From Streptomyces sp. DG2A-72 (GTDB taxonomy: Bacteria > Actinomycetota > Actinomycetes > Streptomycetales > Streptomycetaceae), in the NCBI RefSeq assembly GCF_030499575.1, contig NZ_JASTLC010000001.1:3682001-3746000 (forward strand): 64,000 nucleotides of DNA, in the 5' to 3' direction. The notes below the pieces were generated by a model. It searched no databases. It worked only from the letters and a program-made list of their open reading frames with translations, and was not told the DNA's origin. The position numbers and the translations under genes were made by a program. Position 1 is the stretch's first letter, and each line of letters begins with the position of its first letter. Shown in pieces: positions 33,618-42,458 of this stretch.

Positions 33618-35474
33618 GTGAGCGGAACGTCCGAAGGGCCGGCGCCCACGGCAGATCTCATCCAACCTGCCGTCACAGAGAGTGATGAAATGTTGTCGTC
33701 CGGTACCACCCCGGACGCTCTGACCCCACCAGTCGACTTCCGTTCCGCGTTCTCCGCCGCCCCGCTCGCGATGGCCGTGGTCGACCGCGAGGGCCTGGTC
33801 GTCAGCGCCAACGAAGCGCTCGGCGCTCTGCTCGGCGCGCAGCCAGGGGTGTTGGCCGGCCGACTGGCCGCCGATCTGGTGGACCTGGCGTCCGACGCCC
33901 GTACCTGGCACGCGTATCGCGAGGTGCTGCGCGGCCGGCAGGCGCGGCTGCGCTGTACGCGTCGTATCAAGCATCCCGACGGGCACGCGGTGTGGGTGCA
34001 GGTCACGGTCGGGCCGCTGCCGGACCGGGCCGAGGCGGTGCTGCTGTCCGTCTCCGACATCAGTGCCCGGCGTGAACTCCAGGCGCGGCTGCGGCACTTG
34101 CAGATGCACGACCCGGTGACCAAGCTGCCCAACCGCACGCTGTTCTTCGAGCGTCTGTCGTCCGCGCTGGAGGCGGATGCGTACGCCGAGGGCGGCACCG
34201 GACGGATCGGGCTGTGCTACCTGGATCTCGACGGCTTCAAGGCGGTCAACGACACGCTCGGCCACCGGGTCGGCGACCGGCTGCTGGCCGCCGTGGCGGA
34301 ACGCCTCAATCGCTGTGCGGACGAGGCCGGTTACGCCAGAGCGAGCGCGCCGCTGGTGGCGCGGCTCGGCGGGGACGAGTTCGCCCTGCTGGTCGAGGAC
34401 TCGACCGGTACCGAGCAACTCGCCGATCTGGCCGAGTCGGTGCTGCGGGCCCTGCAGGCACCCTTCGACCTGTCCGGCCAGCGGCTGTCGGTCTCGGCGT
34501 CGATCGGTGTCGTCGAACGCCGGGCTGCCGGGACCACGGCGACCGGTCTCATGCAGGCCGCCGACACCACGCTGTACTGGGCGAAGGCCGACGGCAAGGA
34601 CCGCTGGACGCTGTTCGACCCGGAGCGCAACGCCCACCGCATGACCCGCCAAGCACTTGCCTCCACCCTCCGTCCGGCCATCGAGCGCGGTGAATTCACC
34701 CTCGAATACCAGCCGTTGGTGGGCATGGAGGACGGACGGCTGCGCGGGGTCGAGGCGTTGGTCAGATGGAACCATCCACAGTTCGGCGTACTGACGCCGA
34801 ATCGGTTCATCGGATTGGCGGAGGAGGACGGTTCGATCGTTCCGCTGGGCCGCTGGGTGCTTGCCACCGCCTGCCGGCAGGCGCGGCGCTGGCAGGTGGA
34901 GCACCCGGACGAGCCCCCGCTGTTCGTCAGCGTCAATGTGGCGGTCCGCCAGGTCTGGGACTCCGACCTGGTGGCGGACGTGGCCGAGACGCTGGCGGAG
35001 ACGGGCCTGGCACCGCATCTGCTCCAGCTCGAACTCACCGAGTCCGCGGTGATGGGCTCGGCGGGCCGCCCCCTCCAAGCGCTCCAGGCCCTCAGCGAGA
35101 TGGGCGTGGGCATCGCGATCGACGACTTCGGCACCGGCTACTCGAACCTGGCCTACCTCAGCCGGCTGCCGGTGTCGGTGCTGAAGCTCGACGGGTCGTT
35201 CGTACGGGGCTTCCAGTACGACGGCTCCGACGACAAGGCCGTCGCGCCCAACCCGGCGGACGAGGTCATCGTCGAGGCGATGATCCAGCTCGCCCACCGG
35301 CTGGGGCTGACCGTCACGGCGGAGTGCGTGGAGACGTCGGCGCAGGCCACTCGGCTGAGGCACATCGGCTGCGACACCGGGCAGGGGTGGCTGTACTCCC
35401 GTCCGGTGCCGCCGGATCGTATCTCCGAGCTGCTGGGCCCGCCGGAGGTTCAGGCGGCGGTCGGCAACCCGTAG
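33618..35474 (+). CDS. cdgA: CdgA, PAS-GGDEF-EAL c-di-GMP enzyme
   Basis: CdgA-type proteins make and/or break c-di-GMP, the signal that holds BldD on DNA and delays sporulation. The 618-residue cytoplasmic protein has a PAS domain (about 40-150), a diguanylate cyclase domain with intact GGDEF at 251-255 and a phosphodiesterase domain from about 345 with intact EAL (379-381, [11 protein letters not shown]) and the metal and catalytic motifs [29 protein letters not shown] and VTAECVE. No RxxD inhibitory site lies at the expected position before GGDEF (ASAP at 242-245). GTG 33618 has GGGAG 7 bases before it. The cdgA assignment relies on domain order and synteny. Its 3' end overlaps the convergent monooxygenase gene by 25 bases. 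Confidence 0.85.
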   Translation: MSGTSEGPAPTADLIQPAVTESDEMLSSGTTPDALTPPVDFRSAFSAAPLAMAVVDREGLVVSANEALGALLGAQPGVLAGRLAADLVDLASDARTWHAYREVLRGRQARLRCTRRIKHPDGHAVWVQVTVGPLPDRAEAVLLSVSDISARRELQARLRHLQMHDPVTKLPNRTLFFERLSSALEADAYAEGGTGRIGLCYLDLDGFKAVNDTLGHRVGDRLLAAVAERLNRCADEAGYARASAPLVARLGGDEFALLVEDSTGTEQLADLAESVLRALQAPFDLSGQRLSVSASIGVVERRAAGTTATGLMQAADTTLYWAKADGKDRWTLFDPERNAHRMTRQALASTLRPAIERGEFTLEYQPLVGMEDGRLRGVEALVRWNHPQFGVLTPNRFIGLAEEDGSIVPLGRWVLATACRQARRWQVEHPDEPPLFVSVNVAVRQVWDSDLVADVAETLAETGLAPHLLQLELTESAVMGSAGRPLQALQALSEMGVGIAIDDFGTGYSNLAYLSRLPVSVLKLDGSFVRGFQYDGSDDKAVAPNPADEVIVEAMIQLAHRLGLTVTAECVETSAQATRLRHIGCDTGQGWLYSRPVPPDRISELLGPPEVQAAVGNP

Positions 35475-36541
35475 GCGTCCGCGATGAGTTCGTAGCTGCG
35501 GACGCGGAGGGCTCCGTCGTGGGCGTGCGAGGTGAGCATCAACTCGTCGGCGCCGGTGCGCTTTTGGAGGTCGTCGAGGCCGGAGCGGACCTCGTCGGCG
35601 GTGCCGTAGATGATGTTGGAGTTCCAGGAGCCGATGAACTCCCGCTCCATGGGGCTGAATTCGTAGGCCTCGGCTTCCTCGGGGGTGGGCACGAGGCCGG
35701 GACGTCCGGTGCGCAGACGGATCATGTTCAGGGCCCCGGCCATGACCTGGCGGCGGGCCTCCTTCTCGTCGTCGGTGGCGAGCGCGGAGACGCCGATGAG
35801 GGCGTACGGCTTGTCCAGGTTCGCCGACGGCTGGAAGGACTCGCGGTAGATGTCGAGGGCCGGGATCGTGTTCTGCGCGGAGAAGTGGTGCGCGAAGGCG
35901 AAGGGCAGGCCGAGGGCGGCGGCGAGACGGGCGCTGAAGCCGGAGGAGCCGAGCAGCCAGACCGGGGGGCGGTGCGGGGACTGGACGCCGCCGGGGCTGG
36001 TCGCCTGGACCGGGCCGGGGACGGCGTGGATACGGCGGTAGGGGTGGCCGTCGGGGAAGTCGTCGTCCAGGAAGCGGACCAGCTCGGCGAGCTGCTGGGG
36101 GAAGTCGTCGGCGCCCTCGTTGAGGTGGTCCGTGCGGCGGAGGGCTGCCGCGGTGGCGCCGTCCGTACCGGGGGCTCGGCCGAGGCCCAGGTCGACGCGG
36201 CCCGGGGCCATCGCCTCCAGCGTGCCGAACTGCTCCGCGATGACGAGCGGGGCGTGGTTCGGGAGCATCACACCGCCCGAGCCGAGGCGGATGCGGCTGG
36301 TGTGGGCGGCGAGGTGGGCGAGGATCACGGCGGGCGACGAGGAGGCCACGCCCGGCATGGAGTGGTGCTCGGCGACCCAGTAGCGGTGGAAGCCGCGGGA
36401 CTCCGCGAGGCGGGACAGCTCGACGCTGGTGCGGAGGGCGTCGGTGGCGGTGTGGCCCGCGCCGACGGTCACCAGGTCCAGTACGGAGAGGGGGGTGGGG
36501 GCCGTGCCCTGCGCTGCGCCCCGGATCTCGTCTGCCGTCAC
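35450..36541 (-). CDS. LLM-class flavin-dependent oxidoreductase (luciferase-like)
   Basis: The 363-residue protein belongs to the bacterial luciferase-like monooxygenase superfamily: N-terminal [20 protein letters not shown], the TIM-barrel motif [40 protein letters not shown] and [14 protein letters not shown] are typical of the group annotated as alkanal monooxygenase/MsnO8-like. It uses reduced flavin and oxygen in the cytoplasm; the substrate is unknown. GTG 36541 has AGGAGG 7 bases upstream. It is convergent with cdgA and is followed upstream by a large inverted-repeat element. Confidence 0.88.
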   Translation of the reverse strand: MTADEIRGAAQGTAPTPLSVLDLVTVGAGHTATDALRTSVELSRLAESRGFHRYWVAEHHSMPGVASSSPAVILAHLAAHTSRIRLGSGGVMLPNHAPLVIAEQFGTLEAMAPGRVDLGLGRAPGTDGATAAALRRTDHLNEGADDFPQQLAELVRFLDDDFPDGHPYRRIHAVPGPVQATSPGGVQSPHRPPVWLLGSSGFSARLAAALGLPFAFAHHFSAQNTIPALDIYRESFQPSANLDKPYALIGVSALATDDEKEARRQVMAGALNMIRLRTGRPGLVPTPEEAEAYEFSPMEREFIGSWNSNIIYGTADEVRSGLDDLQKRTGADELMLTSHAHDGALRVRSYELIADAYGLPTAA

Positions 36542-36625
36542 GGTGAAGCCTCCTGTGTTGGTGCCGTGCGCTGTCCGCGCCGGGGTGAACAGGAGGCTGT
36601 CTCCGTTTATTCCCGAGGACGTTTT

Positions 36626-36799
36626 TCGCCCCCGCCGCCCCTACCCGTCCCATCCCTGGGGGCTGCCGCCCCCAGACCCCCGCTTCGGCCTGAACGGCCT
36701 CGTCCTCAAACGCCGGACGGGCTGAAAAACCAGCCCCTCCGCGGGGTCGAAGGGGCGGAGCCCACTTCAAGATGGGACGGGTAGGGGCGGCGGGGGCGA
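36626..36799. repeat. Intergenic element bounded by perfect 29-bp inverted repeats
   Basis: The arms 36626-36654 (TCGCCCCCGCCGCCCCTACC onward) and 36771-36799 are exact reverse complements over 29 bases and enclose 116 bases. The interior contains further hairpins (TGGGGGCTGCCGCCCCCA and the CCCCTCCGCGGGGT motif) and the phrase CGTCCTCAAACGCCGGACGG, a familiar Streptomyces repeat. No reading frame lies inside. It resembles a miniature inverted-repeat element or a very large bidirectional terminator. Confidence 0.9.
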
Positions 36800-36807
36800 G
36801 AGTGGGC

Positions 36808-37539
36808 TCATACCTGCACGATCGGTTCCCGCGTGAACAGAGACCCCAGCGTCGGCGCGTTCACCCGCCGGTCCGTCAGCCTCAGGGCCTCCCAGACCGT
36901 GACCTGATTCGCGGTGAGGACCGGCTTGCCCAGTTCCTTCTCCAGGGTCGGGAGGTGGGAGGCGGTGTGGAGGGCGGTGTCCGGGAGGAGGACCGCCTCC
37001 GCGTCCGTGTGGTCCGCCTCGCGGGCCAGCGTCAGGACCTCGTCCTCGCCCCACGTGCCGACCTCGGCCGCCGTGATGATGCCGGAGCCGCGGACGGAGA
37101 GCACCTCCGCGCCGCCGGCCCGCAGGAACTCCGCGAACAGGTCCGCCACGTCCGATGGATACGTCGCGCCGACGGCGACCCGCCGCACGTCCAGCTCCCG
37201 CAACGCGTGCACGAAGGCGAAGGACGTCGAGGATGCGGGCATGCCGGCCGCGAGCGCGAGGGTGCGGACCTGGTCGTGGGCGCCCTCCCAGCCGTAGACG
37301 AAGCTGCCGCTGGTGCAGGCCCACACCACCGCCTCGGCGCCGGTCAGGCGGAGGGCCTCGACGCCCGCCGCGAGTCGCTCCGCCGAGCCCATCCGGAGCA
37401 GCGCGTCGACGCGGTGGGCGTCCTCGCCGATGTCCGTGTGGATCACGTCGAGCCGGATGTCGCTGCCCAGGAGCTGCTCGATGCGTGGATAGTCGTCCTC
37501 GGCGGAGTGGCCTGGGTAGAGGAATCCGAGTGCTGTCAT
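36808..37539 (-). CDS. Asp/Glu-racemase-fold protein lacking the second catalytic cysteine
   Basis: The 243-residue protein belongs to the Asp/Glu racemase, maleate isomerase, arylmalonate decarboxylase and EutA superfamily: FLYPGHSAEDDYPR, the first cysteine motif VVWACTSGSFVYGW (C75) and NQVTVWEALR near the end. In its upstream partner the second motif reads FISCTNLPTY, whereas here the aligned segment is VLLPDTALHT, so the second cysteine is replaced (D187 region). Its reaction must then differ from a two-cysteine racemase. ATG 37539 overlaps the partner's stop (ATGA), so both are made together. Confidence 0.85.
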   Translation of the reverse strand: MTALGFLYPGHSAEDDYPRIEQLLGSDIRLDVIHTDIGEDAHRVDALLRMGSAERLAAGVEALRLTGAEAVVWACTSGSFVYGWEGAHDQVRTLALAAGMPASSTSFAFVHALRELDVRRVAVGATYPSDVADLFAEFLRAGGAEVLSVRGSGIITAAEVGTWGEDEVLTLAREADHTDAEAVLLPDTALHTASHLPTLEKELGKPVLTANQVTVWEALRLTDRRVNAPTLGSLFTREPIVQV

Positions 37540-38351
37540 GTCCACCCTTCCTGCTGCTGCTCTTCCTCCGGCAGTACGGGGCCGGAACCCTCCGGCACTA
37601 CGGGGCCGATACGCGCGGCCGGATCGACCAGCCGCTGATACGGCCCCACCGCTCGGGTACCCAGTCGGCGCAGTGCCGCCCACATCGTCACCTGGTTGGC
37701 CGACAGGACCGGCAGGCGCAGTTCCGCCTCCAGTTGGGGGATCACGTCGTACGTGGGGAGGTTGGTGCAGCTGATGAACAGGGCGTCCGCCCCGCCCCGG
37801 CGCACCGCCTGCCGGGCCATGTCCGCCACGTTCCGGTACGGCACCTTCCAGATGTGCCGTGTCAGGCCCATGAACGCGCAGCCCGTGACCGTGACGCCCG
37901 CCTCCGCCACGTACTCCTCCAGCGAGCGGGTCACCGACACCGTGTACGGCGTCACCAGCGCCACCCTTCGCGCGCCCAGCGAGGCCAGCGCCTCCAGCAG
38001 GGCGCCGGACGTCGTGAGGGACGGCACCGCGCCCTCGCGGGTCATCGCCTCGCACATCGCGCGTTCGCCCGCGATGCCGCCGACGAAGCTGCCGGAGGTG
38101 CAGGCGTAGGCGACGACCTCGGGTGTGACGGCGTTCAGGGTGCGCACGGCGTCGCCGAGCGTCTCGTGCTCGCTGACCAGCCGGGCCAGGTCGAGGCTGA
38201 CCTCGACGGGCACGAACGGCGTGCGCGTGAGGTGGAGGGAGATTTCGTCGGGCACCCAGCGCCACAGCTCGCGGTCCAGCGCGAAGTCGAAGGGGGCCAC
38301 TACACCGACACCGCGCTGAGGGCGCGGTCCGCCCAGAAAGGAGACGTCCAT
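37536..38351 (-). CDS. Maleate isomerase/EutA-type Asp/Glu-racemase-fold enzyme
   Basis: The 271-residue protein has both cysteine motifs of the superfamily: AYACTSGSFVGGI with C84 and LFISCTNLPTYDV with C195, and the conserved LSANQVTMWAALR. Such enzymes isomerise or racemise small dicarboxylates, or act as EutA in ectoine breakdown. It heads a two-gene minus-strand unit with the single-cysteine relative. The start at ATG 38351 (MDVSFLGG) is chosen by homology of the N-terminus; the ribosome site is poor, and GTG 38369 is possible. The neighbouring dehydrogenase, amidase and Ehu importer suggest a common catabolic role (inference). Confidence 0.82.
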   Translation of the reverse strand: MDVSFLGGPRPQRGVGVVAPFDFALDRELWRWVPDEISLHLTRTPFVPVEVSLDLARLVSEHETLGDAVRTLNAVTPEVVAYACTSGSFVGGIAGERAMCEAMTREGAVPSLTTSGALLEALASLGARRVALVTPYTVSVTRSLEEYVAEAGVTVTGCAFMGLTRHIWKVPYRNVADMARQAVRRGGADALFISCTNLPTYDVIPQLEAELRLPVLSANQVTMWAALRRLGTRAVGPYQRLVDPAARIGPVVPEGSGPVLPEEEQQQEGWT

Positions 38352-38544
38352 GGCAGGCACCGGCCTCACATGAGAAACAAGAGGGCAGCGGCCTTACGCA
38401 CGCCCATGTTGACGACGGTAGGTTCGGGTGCGAGCGTGGTCAATCCTCGCATGTCGCCCGCAGGTCAACGTGTCGTTACCGCCGCATCACCGCCCACGTC
38501 AGACGACTGTCATCGCCGAGAAATCGCCGAGAAACGGCCCCCGA

Positions 38545-39504
38545 ATGACCTCACCCCCGTCCGCCCCCACCCTCCTCGTCCTCGACGCCGAGCCGCCGCC
38601 CCGCCTCGGCCGCCTCACCGGCCGCGCGCGCATCGAACACGCGGACCCCTCGACCCTCGCCGAGCGCCTCCCGCACGCCGATGTGCTCCTGGTCTGGGAC
38701 TTCACCTCGCACGCCGTGCGCGAGGCCTGGCCGGGCGAGGGACCGCGCCCGGGCTGGGTGCACACGGCGAGCGCGGGTGTGGACCATCTGATGTGCCCGG
38801 AGCTGGCCGACTCCGACACGGTGGTGACCAATGCGCGCGGCGTCTTCGACCAGCCCATCGCCGAGTACGTCGCCGCGCTCGTCCTCGCGATGGCCAAGGA
38901 TCTGCCGCGGACGTGGGAACTCCAGCGCGCCCGGGAGTGGCGCCACCGCGAGTCGCAGCGGGTCGCGGGCACGCGCGCGTGCGTCGTCGGCACGGGCCCG
39001 ATCGGGCGGACGATCGCCCGTACCCTCAAGGCCCTCGAGGTGACGACGGCGCTCGTCGGGCGCACCCCGCGCACCGGCGTCCACGGTCCCGAAGACCTCG
39101 ACCGGCTGATGGCCCGCGCCGACTGGGTGATCGCCGCCGCGCCGCTCACCGAGCAGACGCACGGCATGTTCGACGCCCGCCGCTTCGGCATGATGCAGCC
39201 CTCCGCCCGCTTCATCAACGTGGGCCGCGGCCAGCTGGTCGTCGAGGACGCGCTCGCCGAGGCGCTGTCGAAGCGGTGGATCGCGGGCGCCGCCCTGGAT
39301 GTCTTCGAGCACGAGCCCCTCACCCCCGACAGCCCGTTGTGGCAGTTGCCCGGCCTGATCGTGTCCCCGCACATGAGCGGCGACACGATCGGCTGGCGGG
39401 ACGAACTCGGCCGGCAGTTCTTGGAGTTGTACGAACGCTGGGAGGCGGGCAGATCACTGCTGAACGTGGTCGACAAGAAGCGCGGGTACGTGCCCGGACG
39501 CTGA
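38545..39504 (+). CDS. D-isomer-specific 2-hydroxyacid dehydrogenase
   Basis: The 319-residue protein has the NAD-binding Rossmann motif VVGTGPIGRTIARTL (G149, G151, G154) and the catalytic triad of the family: R228 in FINVGRGQ, E257 in FEHEPLTPDSPLW and H276 in VSPHMSGD. It reduces a 2-oxoacid or oxidises a D-2-hydroxyacid in the cytoplasm. It is divergent from the racemase-fold pair and only 19 bases ahead of the amidase gene, so these two form an operon. The ATG at 38545 has a weak site (GAGAAACGG). Confidence 0.9.
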   Translation: MTSPPSAPTLLVLDAEPPPRLGRLTGRARIEHADPSTLAERLPHADVLLVWDFTSHAVREAWPGEGPRPGWVHTASAGVDHLMCPELADSDTVVTNARGVFDQPIAEYVAALVLAMAKDLPRTWELQRAREWRHRESQRVAGTRACVVGTGPIGRTIARTLKALEVTTALVGRTPRTGVHGPEDLDRLMARADWVIAAAPLTEQTHGMFDARRFGMMQPSARFINVGRGQLVVEDALAEALSKRWIAGAALDVFEHEPLTPDSPLWQLPGLIVSPHMSGDTIGWRDELGRQFLELYERWEAGRSLLNVVDKKRGYVPGR

Positions 39505-39523
39505 CGTCCCTGGAGGGTGCTGC

Positions 39524-40918
39524 ATGTCGGAGCTCACCGAGCTGACCGCCGTACAACTCGTCAACGGCTACCGCAAGGGCGAATTCAGCCCCGTCGAGGC
39601 GACCCGCGCGGCCCTGGAGCGGGCCGAGCAGATGCAGCCGGTCGTCAACGCGTTCGTACGCCTCGACCCCGAGGACGCGCTCGCGCTGGCCGCCGCGTCG
39701 GCGGAACGATGGCGGCGCGGGGAGCCGGCCGGGCTGGTGGACGGCGTGCCGGTGACGGTGAAGGACATCCTGCTGATGCGGGGCGGGCCGACGCTCAAGG
39801 GCTCCAAGGCCATTGACCCGAACGGCCGTTGGGACGAGGACGCCCCCTCCGTCGCCCGGCTGCGCGAGCACGGTGCCGTGTTCCTCGGGAAGACCACGAC
39901 GCCCGAGTTCGGCTGGAAGGGCGTCACGGACTCACCCCTGTCCGGGGTGACCCGCAATCCGCACGACACCTCACGCACCGCGGGCGGTTCGAGCGGCGGA
40001 AGCGCAGCTGCCGTGGCGCTGGGCGCGGGGCCGTTGTCCCTCGGCACGGACGGCGGCGGCAGTGTCCGTATCCCGGCCGCCTTCTGCGGGATCTTCGCGC
40101 TGAAGCCGACGTACGGGCGGGTGGCGCTGTATCCGGCGAGCGCCTTCGGGACGCTGGCGCACGTCGGGCCGATGACGCGGGACGCGGCGGACGCGGCGCT
40201 GCTGATGGACGTGATCGGCGGTCCTGACGCCCGGGACTGGTCCGCGCTCGCACCGACGGCCTCCTTCGTCCAGGCCCTCGCGGGCGGCGTCCGCGGGCTG
40301 CGGGTCGCGTATTCGCCCGTGCTGGGCGGTCAGGTGGCGGTCCGTCCCGCGGTCGCCGCGGCCGTACGGCGGGCCGTGGAACGCCTGGCCGGGCTCGGCG
40401 CATACGTCGAGGAGACCGACCCCGACTTCACCGACCCGGTGGACGCCTTCCACACCCTGTGGTTCAGCGGCGCGGCCCGGGTGACCCAGCACTTCGGGCC
40501 GCACCAGCGGGAGTTGCTCGATCCGGGACTCCGGGAGATCTGCGCGCTCGGCTCCCGCTACAGCGCGCTGGACTATCTGGCCGCGGTCGACGTCCGCATG
40601 GAACTCGGGCGCCGGATGGGGCAGTTCCACGAGTCGTACGACCTGCTGGTCACGCCGACCCTGCCGATCACCGCGTTCGAGGCGGGCGCCGAGGTACCGA
40701 AGGGGTCGGGGCACCGGCGGTGGACGGGGTGGACGCCGTTCACCTACCCGTTCAACATGACCCAGCAGCCGGCGGCGACGGTGCCGGTGGGGACGGACGC
40801 GGAGGGGCTGCCGATCGGGATGCAGATCGTGGGGGCGCGGCACCGGGACGATGTGGTGCTGCGGGCGGCGCATGCGTTGTATGAGGCCGAGGCGGGCGGG
40901 AGTGGTACCCACCTCTGA
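39524..40918 (+). CDS. Amidase-signature family amidase
   Basis: The 464-residue protein carries the amidase signature: catalytic K80 in VTVKDILL, the Gly/Ser stretch TAGGSSGGSAAAVALG (cis-Ser about 156-157) and nucleophile S180 in GTDGGGSVRIPAAFCG. It hydrolyses an amide to acid and ammonia in the cytoplasm; AtzE/GatA-like enzymes and aryl-acyl amidases belong here, and no tRNA amidotransferase partner is present. CTGGAGGG lies before the ATG. In the ectoine-type catabolic context it may open or deacylate a nitrogen compound (inference). Confidence 0.9.
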   Translation: MSELTELTAVQLVNGYRKGEFSPVEATRAALERAEQMQPVVNAFVRLDPEDALALAAASAERWRRGEPAGLVDGVPVTVKDILLMRGGPTLKGSKAIDPNGRWDEDAPSVARLREHGAVFLGKTTTPEFGWKGVTDSPLSGVTRNPHDTSRTAGGSSGGSAAAVALGAGPLSLGTDGGGSVRIPAAFCGIFALKPTYGRVALYPASAFGTLAHVGPMTRDAADAALLMDVIGGPDARDWSALAPTASFVQALAGGVRGLRVAYSPVLGGQVAVRPAVAAAVRRAVERLAGLGAYVEETDPDFTDPVDAFHTLWFSGAARVTQHFGPHQRELLDPGLREICALGSRYSALDYLAAVDVRMELGRRMGQFHESYDLLVTPTLPITAFEAGAEVPKGSGHRRWTGWTPFTYPFNMTQQPAATVPVGTDAEGLPIGMQIVGARHRDDVVLRAAHALYEAEAGGSGTHL

Positions 40919-41009
40919 GCGCAGAACGTGTGTCGGGCGGTCCGAGTCTTCCCCATCGTTGATGGGGGCGGGAGTTTTGCGGGCGGGCGTGTAGTGGGAG
41001 TTGGGACCG

Positions 41010-41225
41010 TCAGCCCTTTGCCGGGCGCGGCAACGTCGGCGGGCGTACGAGCCGCAGGCCGACCTCGATCAGCAGCCACCCGAGGCGGGCCCTGGCAGGC
41101 ATGACGCTCTGGTCCGAACGGTCGGAGCCGACGGTCCGGCGCAGCTCCCAGGCGCGGGCCTGTGCACGCGGATCGGCGGCGCGAGCGGCGTGGATGTAGT
41201 GGTGGATGTCCGGGTGGTGGTTCAT
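41010..41225 (-). CDS. Small basic hypothetical protein
   Basis: The 71-residue protein MNHHPDIHHYIHAARAADPR...LLIEVGLRLVRPPTLPRPAK is a type often encoded directly after ArsR-like regulators in Streptomyces. An amphipathic C-terminal helix (RARLGWLLIEVGLRLV) may be membrane-associated. Its ATG overlaps the regulator stop as ATGA, so translation is coupled. No function can be assigned. Confidence 0.65.
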   Translation of the reverse strand: MNHHPDIHHYIHAARAADPRAQARAWELRRTVGSDRSDQSVMPARARLGWLLIEVGLRLVRPPTLPRPAKG

Positions 41226-41794
41226 GACGCCGTCTCTCCCCGGCGGATGCGGAACGCGATGCGCAGCACGTTCACCGGTTCCGCCCCGGCCGGGCGCTGT
41301 GCAGGGTCGTCGATCCGCGCGCCGTAGGACTCCAGCAGCGCCGAGAACCGCTCCCCCAACTCGGCGAGTTCGGCCGCGGTCAGGTAGACGATGTCGTCGC
41401 CGAACTGCTCCGCCTCGCGCCACTCGCGCGGTAGCAGCCGCCGGCTCTCGATCGCATGCGTCATCAGCTCGAAGTACCGCTCTGCCACGGCCGCACTGAG
41501 AGCCTCCGCCGCCTCGCTGTCGACGTGCCGCCAGTCGGTGTAGCGGGCCGTGGCCCGCCAGGGCTTCTCCCGACCCTGGCCGCCCTCGGCTTCCTCAACC
41601 AGGCCGTACTTGGCGAGCATGCGCAGGTGGTAAGAGCAACTGGCGACGGACTCGCCGGTGAGTTCCGCGGCGCGGGTCGCCGTGAACGGGCCCTCGACCC
41701 GTAGCAGCCCGACCAGCTTCATCCGGGTCGGATGGGCGTAGGCACGCAGGGCACGGGGATCGTCGAGGTGGACGGAGCGCTTCGGCTGGTTCAG
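41222..41794 (-). CDS. ArsR/winged-helix transcriptional regulator
   Basis: The product (about 190 residues) has a winged helix-turn-helix: DDPRALRAYAHPTRMKLVGL, ATRAAELTGESVASCSYHLR and LAKYGLVEEAEG, followed by a helical C-terminal part. This is the ArsR-like family with DUF-type C-terminus common in actinobacteria. The start is odd: no ATG, GTG or TTG is near. The best position is CTG at 41794, overlapping the toxin stop as CTGA; otherwise an ATG at 41926 would add 44 residues that overlap the toxin gene in another frame. The small gene at 41010 is cotranscribed. Confidence 0.7.
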   Translation of the reverse strand: MNQPKRSVHLDDPRALRAYAHPTRMKLVGLLRVEGPFTATRAAELTGESVASCSYHLRMLAKYGLVEEAEGGQGREKPWRATARYTDWRHVDSEAAEALSAAVAERYFELMTHAIESRRLLPREWREAEQFGDDIVYLTAAELAELGERFSALLESYGARIDDPAQRPAGAEPVNVLRIAFRIRRGETAS

Positions 41795-42047
41795 AAGCCC
41801 GGGTATGTGATCTGGACGACGTAGACCCGCTCGCTGCGCACGACGACCTGATACATGAACCAGCCGCCGGAGACGATGATGTGGCCCCCCTCGGGTCGAG
41901 GCCCTCATGGGCTCGGCCGTGGACATGAAGAGCCTCAGCTGCCCTGACCAGTTCGTCGGCCGCGTGCTCGACAGCGGCCAGGAAGGCTGACGGAAGGGAA
42001 CGGGCGGCCTCTTCGGCTCCGAAGGTGTACTCCCATTTCCAACTCAC
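41791..42047 (-). pseudogene. RelE/ParE-like toxin gene with a frameshift
   Basis: GTG 42047 opens VSWKWEYTFGAEEAARSLPS with SAFLAAVEHAADELVRAAEA and reaches LDPRG, then the frame is lost at a run of six G on the reverse strand (41885-41890). One extra G would restore DPRGGHIIVSGGWFMYQVVV and the end VYVVQITYPGF, a RelE/ParE-type toxin of about 85 residues. The gene overlaps the antitoxin stop as GTGA, the normal layout. The frameshift is in a homopolymer and could be a real inactivation or a sequencing error. Toxins of this fold cleave mRNA or inhibit gyrase. Confidence 0.75.
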
Positions 42048-42391
42048 TCGCGAACTGCCTTCATCGCCTCGTCCACAACGGCGCTCAGCTCGCGAAGTGC
42101 TTCCCAGGCGATGGCCGGATCCTCGTGTTCCAGATTGCTCTGCGCCTGGGCGTAGCGAGTGGACAGGTCCGGCCGACGGGCGATCTCGATCTCCTTGGCC
42201 CAGATCAGGACCCAGCTCTGGACAGGGCTCAGAGACTGCCACTCGACTGCCTTGGCGAAGGCCTCGTCCTTCATGGCCTGCATCTCGTCCAGGCGCCCTG
42301 GAGCAATGACGGCAAGGGCTGCACGCAGGGCATCAGGAGTCAGCTCGGGACGAGGGATCAGTTCGTTTCCGTGGTCGGCCTGAGTGCTCAT
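42044..42391 (-). CDS. Antitoxin-like protein (DUF6247 type)
   Basis: The 115-residue acidic protein MSTQADHGNELIPRPELTPD, with ALRAALAVIAPGRLDEMQAM and a helical C-terminus (WVLIWAKEIEIARRPDLSTR), resembles the actinobacterial DUF6247 family that is encoded in front of RelE/ParE-like toxins. Its stop overlaps the toxin GTG by 4 bases. GGAGGACACC precedes ATG 42391. If the toxin is truly dead, the antitoxin has lost its partner but may still repress its promoter. Confidence 0.75.
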   Translation of the reverse strand: MSTQADHGNELIPRPELTPDALRAALAVIAPGRLDEMQAMKDEAFAKAVEWQSLSPVQSWVLIWAKEIEIARRPDLSTRYAQAQSNLEHEDPAIAWEALRELSAVVDEAMKAVRE

Positions 42392-42458
42392 GGTGTCCTC
42401 CGGAGGGTGCCCCGGCCAGAGTATCCGCCCGGCGGGCGGGGAACAGGACGGAACGGGC

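Noticed and set aside
33510..36770. A 1086-codon minus-strand frame across cdgA and the monooxygenase gene
   Set aside because: It is in the wrong frame for the monooxygenase and antisense to the clear PAS-GGDEF-EAL gene.
36808..40918. Secondary-metabolite biosynthetic cluster around the monooxygenase, dehydrogenase and amidase
   Set aside because: No core enzyme (PKS, NRPS, terpene, RiPP) is present; gene types and the Ehu importer fit catabolism.
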